The translations under genes and the position numbers were made by a program. A stretch of 64,000 nucleotides of DNA, taken from NCBI GenBank assembly GCA_963932465.1, contig OZ010788.1, forward strand, positions 202,308,559 through 202,372,558. The letters are read 5' to 3'. Within the stretch, counting starts at the first letter, position 1, and each line of letters opens with the position of its first letter. Below the pieces are notes generated by a model. The model saw only the letters and a program-made list of their open reading frames with translations. It was not told the origin of the DNA and did not search any database. Of the stretch, positions 58,600-64,000 are shown piece after piece. The DNA is from Maratus speciosus (Eukaryota; Arthropoda; Arachnida; Araneae; Salticidae).

Positions 58600-61250
58600 T
58601 AGCAAAACATATCTGATTTTTTTAAAAAAGGAAAGAAAAAATTAAATTTTAAGAAATGAAAAATCACTTTAACTAGAGATAATATTTTTCTGCAGATAAT
58701 TAAAAATAAAGCATATGTCAGTTACTTAAAATAAAAATTAAGAAAATTAAGTAGAACTCGAATTAAAACATACTTTTCACCACAAAATGTGTTTCAAGAA
58801 GCTTTTTTTTTTTCTTTTTTTAATTCTTATTAATAGCAGCATTCTAAAACAAGATAAAGATACATATCATTTAGTTGAAACAAAAGTTAAGTAAAACTCG
58901 AATCTAAATATAATATTAATTTTAAATATTTTTTAGAAGAAACTTCTTATTTGAATGAAATGATATTAATAAAAAGTTTTCTCTTTACCTTAAATTAAAA
59001 GCATTGTAGCACAAAATAAGAACACATATCCATTGCTTGAAATAAAATTTAAGTAGAACCCTAATCTAAATATAGTATTCAATTTAAAAAAAATTAATAC
59101 ACTTTTATTTGAAATATTATTAATAAAACGTTTCTTTCCCTACCTGAAACCAACAGTATTCTGGTGCAAACTAAAGTTACATACCAATTACTTGTAATAA
59201 CAGTTAAGTAAGACTCGAATATAAATATAATATATAATATTGCTTCGAAAATTCTTTTAAATATAAACTTTTTATTTGAATTCTCATTAATAAAAAGTTT
59301 CTTTCTTTGCCTAAAACCAACAACATTATGACGCAAAATAAGGATACATATTAATTACTCGAAATAAAAGTCAAGTAGAACTCGAATTTAAATATAATAT
59401 TAACTGAAAATATTTTTTGAACAAACCTTTTATTTGAAATGATATTAATAAAACGTTTCTTTCTTTATCTAACACCAATACATTTTTTAGCAAAATAAGG
59501 ACACTCAAATTATCAATTACTTGAAATAAAAGTTAAGTAAAATTCGAATGTAAATATAATATTCATTGAAAAATTCTTCTAAATACACTTTTTATTTGAA
59601 ATATTATTAATAAAAAGTTTTCTTTACCTAAAAACAAAGAACCCTGACACAAAATAAGGATTCATATTAACTAGTTCAAATAAAAGTTAATATTATTGTA
59701 TTTAGATTCGAGTAGAATTTAACTCAAAATATTTTTTTAAAGAAACTTTTTACCTGAAATGATATTACATATAAAAAGTTTCTTTCTTTACCTAAAACCA
59801 AAAGCATTCTGAAGCAAAATAAAGACCCATATCAATTACTTGAAATAAAAGTTAAGTAAAACTCGAATCTAAATATAATATTCATTCAAAAATTCATTCA
59901 AATAAACTTTTTATTTGAATTCTTATTAATAAAAAGTTTTTTTTACCTAAAACCAAAAGGATTCTGACGCAAAATAAGGATATATATTAATTACTCGAAA
60001 TAAAAGTTAAGTAGAACTCGAATTTAAATATAATATGAACTCAAAATATTTTCTTAAATAAACTTTATATTTGAAATGATATTAATAAAAAATTTCTTTC
60101 TTTACCTAAAACCAAAAGTATTCTGATGTAAAATAAGGACACATATCAATTACTTGGAATAAAAGTTAACTAGAACTCGAATCTAAATATAATGCTCATT
60201 CAAAAATTCTTTTAAAGAAACTTTTAACTTGAATTCTTATCAATAAAAATTTTCTTACGTTACTTAAATTCAAAAGCTTTCTGATGCTAATTAAAGAAAA
60301 ATACACATATCAAGCACTTGAAAAGCAAGTTAAATAAAATTCAAATTTAAATAAAATATTCATTCAATAAATGCTAAAAAGAAACGTTTTATTTGAATTC
60401 TTATTAATAGAAATATCTTTCTTTAGCTAAAGCAAATTGCATTCTGACGCTATAAAGAAAACAAAACCCATACAAAGTATTTGAAATTCAAATTAAATAC
60501 GATTCGGATGTAAATACAATATTCATCTAAAAAACAGCTTTTAAAGAAACTTTTTATTTGAATTCTTATTAATAAAAATTTATTTCTTTACCTAAATCAA
60601 ACAGCACTTGACACAACTTGCTAGTTTAAAAAAAAAAAAAAAAAAAAGATTTAATACGATTCAAATCTAAATACAACATTCATCTAAAAGTGCTTTTTGA
60701 GAAACTTTTTATTTGAATTATTATTAATAAAAAATTCTTTCTTTATCTAAATCAAAAAGCTTTTTGATACTAGATAAAGAAAAATTTAACACGATTCGAA
60801 TCTAAATACGATATTCATCTAATAAGAAACTGTTTGCTTGAATTCTTATAAATAAAAATTTGTATCTTTATCTAAAGCAAACAGCATTCTGACGCTAATT
60901 ATAAAAAACCACATACAAGTATCCAAAATACAAGTTAAATGAGACTAATAGTATTACAATAATCAGATATTCAGTTAAAAAATGTTTTTTTTAGGATACT
61001 TTTTATTTAAATAATTAATAAGAAGAATGTTCTATCTTTATATAAAACAAAAAGCCTTTTGACGCAAGGTAAGGACACATATCAATTGTACTTGAAATGA
61101 AACTTAAGTAGAATTCGAATCTAAATATAATATTAATCTAGAAATGTTTATTATTATTTTTATTCGAATTGTTATGAATAAAAGTTTCTTTCTTTAACGC
61201 AAATTATTATTATTCAGGTGATAATTAAACATAAATACACATACAACTGC
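58600..61250. repeat. AT-rich satellite, about 160-bp period, about 16 units
   Basis: A landmark of the form AAGTAGAACTCGAATCTAAA recurs at 58749, 58888, 59051, 59206, 59373, 59535, 59854, 60009, 60169, 60332, 60494, 60652, 60788, 60937 and 61105, with one altered unit near 59690. Spacing is mostly 150-168 bases. Each unit also has a TTATTAATAAAAAGTTTCTT block, TACCTAAAACCAAAAGCATT, CTGACGCAAAATAAGGACAC and AATTACTTGAAATAAAAGTT. Units at the edges are the most diverged, as expected for unequal exchange. There is no coding frame. Confidence 0.9.
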
Positions 61251-64000
61251 TAGAAACAACAGTTAGAATATGTGAAAGTTTTATGCATGTGCAAGTATAA
61301 AAAGTAATTCGTAATTGTAGCTCTATGGCCATTAAAAGCGAATTTGTAAGAAACCTTGAGAAGATTTTTTGAGTGAATGACTTGATTTACATCCGAATTG
61401 CTATTCCATTATGAAAATAAAAGCAAGGAAAAAGAACAAAGAATAAGAAAAAAAAAGGAAAGATTTGAAATTTTCTGGAAAATTAGCTTCAAAGTTTCTT
61501 TTTAAGAAGTTGCTTTCATTTTATTATTTTACATTAAATCTACATGCATAAAACGTCTGAATAAGTTTCAGCATGCAAACGAATTTCAGCACGTCATATA
61601 ATGTTCATTTTGAAAAATATGTGTTGACTTTACTGTAAGTTCTGTTTTATGTATAGTAATTAAAAGATACTTTGATCAACAGATTTTTATGAATCGTTAA
61701 CTACGTAAAAAAGAGGTGGAAAAACTTTATTAAAAAAAATAAATAAATAAGCACTTTAAAAAATAAACAGATGAAGTTAGATAAGGCATTACAATAGAAA
61801 GGTAGCATCTATAAGTAATTTGCCATTAACGCTATTTTTATCAAAACAGTTAAAGGATCCTTTTAAGTAATTTGGCACTTTGTAATGGCATTTATAACTA
61901 TTAAAAAAAAAGTATAAATAATTTTTTCAAACACCCTTTTTTCAGCGTTATCCAAATTGAAATCTAGAAAAGTCGTCTTGTTCTTTTTGAAAAAATTAGA
62001 TACTCAAAATGAAAGCGTATCTTTTTTTTTTTTTTTAAATCATTACATTCTTTATTTTGCATTTATATTTATATTTAACTTTCTACTTTATTTCATTGTT
62101 GCAGATTCACAGCATATTTTAGCCATTGTGGTTTGGCTCAAAATTAACCCATTGATGTAATTTGTATAGAGCTGTAAGCATATATATTTTTCATGTACAA
62201 TTGGAATATAATTAAATTAGTATTTTTCCGATATTCGAGCGCAATTCTCACACCAATAGGATTGTTGTGCTCTTCAACCAGCAGCCTTTTTTTTTTTTGG
62301 TGTGTTTTTGTGTGTGTGTGTGTGTAATCAGAAACAATGCTTTCATGTTTTAGATTTATATTATTTCTTATTTTTTTCTAAACTAAATGAATCAAATATA
62401 TATATTTAAAAAATATTTAATGTATATATTTTAAATTAAATGAGTAGATGATTTGCCTTTAAATGAAATAAATGCAATGCCATGCGATTGAAAGAATATT
62501 TCGCGATTTGTCTTATACATTTGGCTAACGGAAAAACAGATTAAAATTAATTTACTGATTTATAATTAAGTTCTAAAAATATTAAAATGTTGTGCTGTTG
62601 TCAGAAACACACTTGTATGCGTAATTTTTATAACTTTAGCCATCAGAAAGTGAGGGAAAAATCGATTACAAACTTTCACCTTTGCAAACATGAACCAAGT
62701 TAAGTAAAAAAAAAAGTGTAAAAGGACGCCAGAAACAATATTAAACTAGACGTGTTTAAAATACTGATAAATCAAACAATAAAATATATGAAAGACTCAA
62801 TAAAAATACGAAAAATTTTGTAATTCTATATAATTATTTTTTTAATTTATAAAATTGTAAAGTCCATATTATACCTATTTAGTTCACATTATATATCTAT
62901 ATATAAAAAATATACATAAATTTAGTTTTTGTTAAAAAAGAAAATATAGCACAGGGGAAAGGGGGCCACCTTTGAACATTTTTTAAAGAAATCCACATAT
63001 TTCTTACTTGAATTATATTTATTGAATTTTAAATATTTCGTGAGAGAAAAAATGTAATTCTGCATCATATGTAATAAAAAATTACAGTTTTGCAGATAAA
63101 TTAAATATGTTGTGAGGCTTTAAAAAGCTGAAAGTTTTCTGTTCAAACCTGCCCCATGTAGGGGTACCTTTGAACAAGCTAGGGGCACCTTCGAACAAAT
63201 AAACAAAATATGAAAATATTGACAGTTTTTAATAAAAACTGCATATCTTTCCAAAATATAAAATAATAAGAATAAAATTACCCAATTACATTTAACTGAA
63301 ATTACTATTTTTTTTATTATTTAACCAAATTTGTATCCATCAAAGCACATTGCTGAGACAGAACGGAGGATCCCTCCAATTATGCCTAATTGTGGCAACT
63401 TTTTTTTATTTAATATCCTTAAAATCCACTAAATTGATATCTGATGCCTCTAGAAAATATATCGTATTTTCTTTTTAACAAAGAAACCTGGCATTAAGCC
63501 ATTTAATCTGACCAACGTAATGAAGAGTTCTTTTTGCATGAAATTGAACTAAAATGAAATCATTTACATTCAAATTGTTATAGAAAATGGATAAAACCCT
63601 GTTTTATGAAATCTAGAAATAATGTTTACCATTGTAAATGAAGCAGTATAGTGTTTGTTAGATAAATCTGATAAATCATGAATTATTGTTATGTGTCCTG
63701 AATTTGCCTGTAGTTGAAGCCCTACACCAGTATAACTTTCATATTAAGTATAATAACACTTAATAAATCTCTTAATTTTTATATTTAAACAAATTTTTAA
63801 CAATAATAATATTTAGGTACATATCTATAACTCTTTACTTCATAGATTTAGTTGTTCAATGGTGCCCCATCGCATAGAGTTTAGCATTACAACTATTTAC
63901 TCAATTAGGTTTGAGAATTTGAATAAAACAAACCTTATAAGTTGAAGCTAACATCTTTATTTAGGTATTAAATAGTAAATTATAATTTTAGGGATACAAG
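61251..64000. other. AT-rich DNA, no gene seen
   Basis: It contains a T run (62020-62036), a (GT)n tract (62304-62325) and GGGG-CACCTTTGAAC repeats (62955-63000 and 63160-63200) that look like fragments of a transposon end. No METTL9 5' exon was recognised. Confidence 0.45.

Noticed and set aside
62145..62185. Possible METTL9 upstream exon ending in an ATC AAT GG donor context
   Set aside because: The phase and the last residues (YING) would fit, but the preceding residues do not resemble the METTL9 N-terminal domain and the exon would be tiny.
1..64000. CRISPR arrays, bacterial operons, rRNA genes, LTR retrotransposons
   Set aside because: None of their hallmarks were seen: no regular repeat-spacer array, no ribosomal sequence, no long terminal repeats and no reverse transcriptase frame.

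Overview
The window looks like nuclear DNA of an animal, most likely an arthropod. It is strongly AT-rich, has introns of about 5 kb with normal GT-AG borders, contains no long open reading frame, and is full of degraded DNA transposons (hAT, Tc1/mariner, Tigger/pogo-like and CACTA-like), AT-rich tandem arrays and long A, T and G runs. A chelicerate such as a spider would fit, but nothing here proves the clade.

The one host gene I can identify is METTL9 (DREV), a protein-histidine methyltransferase. It lies on the minus strand, with three coding exons at 15657-15433, 10437-10244 and 5126-4906. Their splice phases join without a gap and give the C-terminal two thirds of the protein, from the conserved GRGSM segment and the SAM-binding LLDLGAGDG motif to the stop codon. 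The 5' exons were not found in the 48 kb upstream; they are too diverged to see, in unrecognised sequence, or beyond 64000.

Layout. 1-1141: remnant of a hAT transposon. 3335-4353: non-autonomous hAT with a perfect 8-bp target duplication and an internal 300-bp tandem duplication. 4462-15657: METTL9, whose introns carry a hAT remnant (5258-6615), Tigger-like debris (about 6700-8640), a dead mariner transposase (8932-9852), a tandem-repeat element with 12-bp inverted ends (10878-11901) and a mariner MITE (11960-12457). 15836-21401: a nest of elements, including a fold-back with tRNA-like sequences in both arms and a Tc1/mariner MITE split by a 3.1-kb CACTA-like insertion. 22-29 kb: AT-rich DNA with further MITEs. 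29082-29585: a CpG-rich promoter-like island with an RFX X-box. 30-47 kb: diverged long-period repeats and a second GC-rich, first-exon-like patch near 41.5-41.8 kb. 48-57 kb: tRNA-derived sequences, a hAT MITE with a perfect target duplication (53073-53689) and an intact Tc1/mariner MITE (55468-56527). 58.6-61.2 kb: an AT-rich satellite with a period near 160 bp. 61.3-64 kb: AT-rich DNA with no gene seen.

Apart from METTL9, what is supported is mobile and repetitive DNA. The most unusual items are the fold-back and inverted-repeat elements carrying tRNA-like pol III promoter sequences, the 160-bp satellite with a micro-inversion inside one unit, and the two isolated GC-rich promoter-like islands. 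No complete novel protein system is visible.
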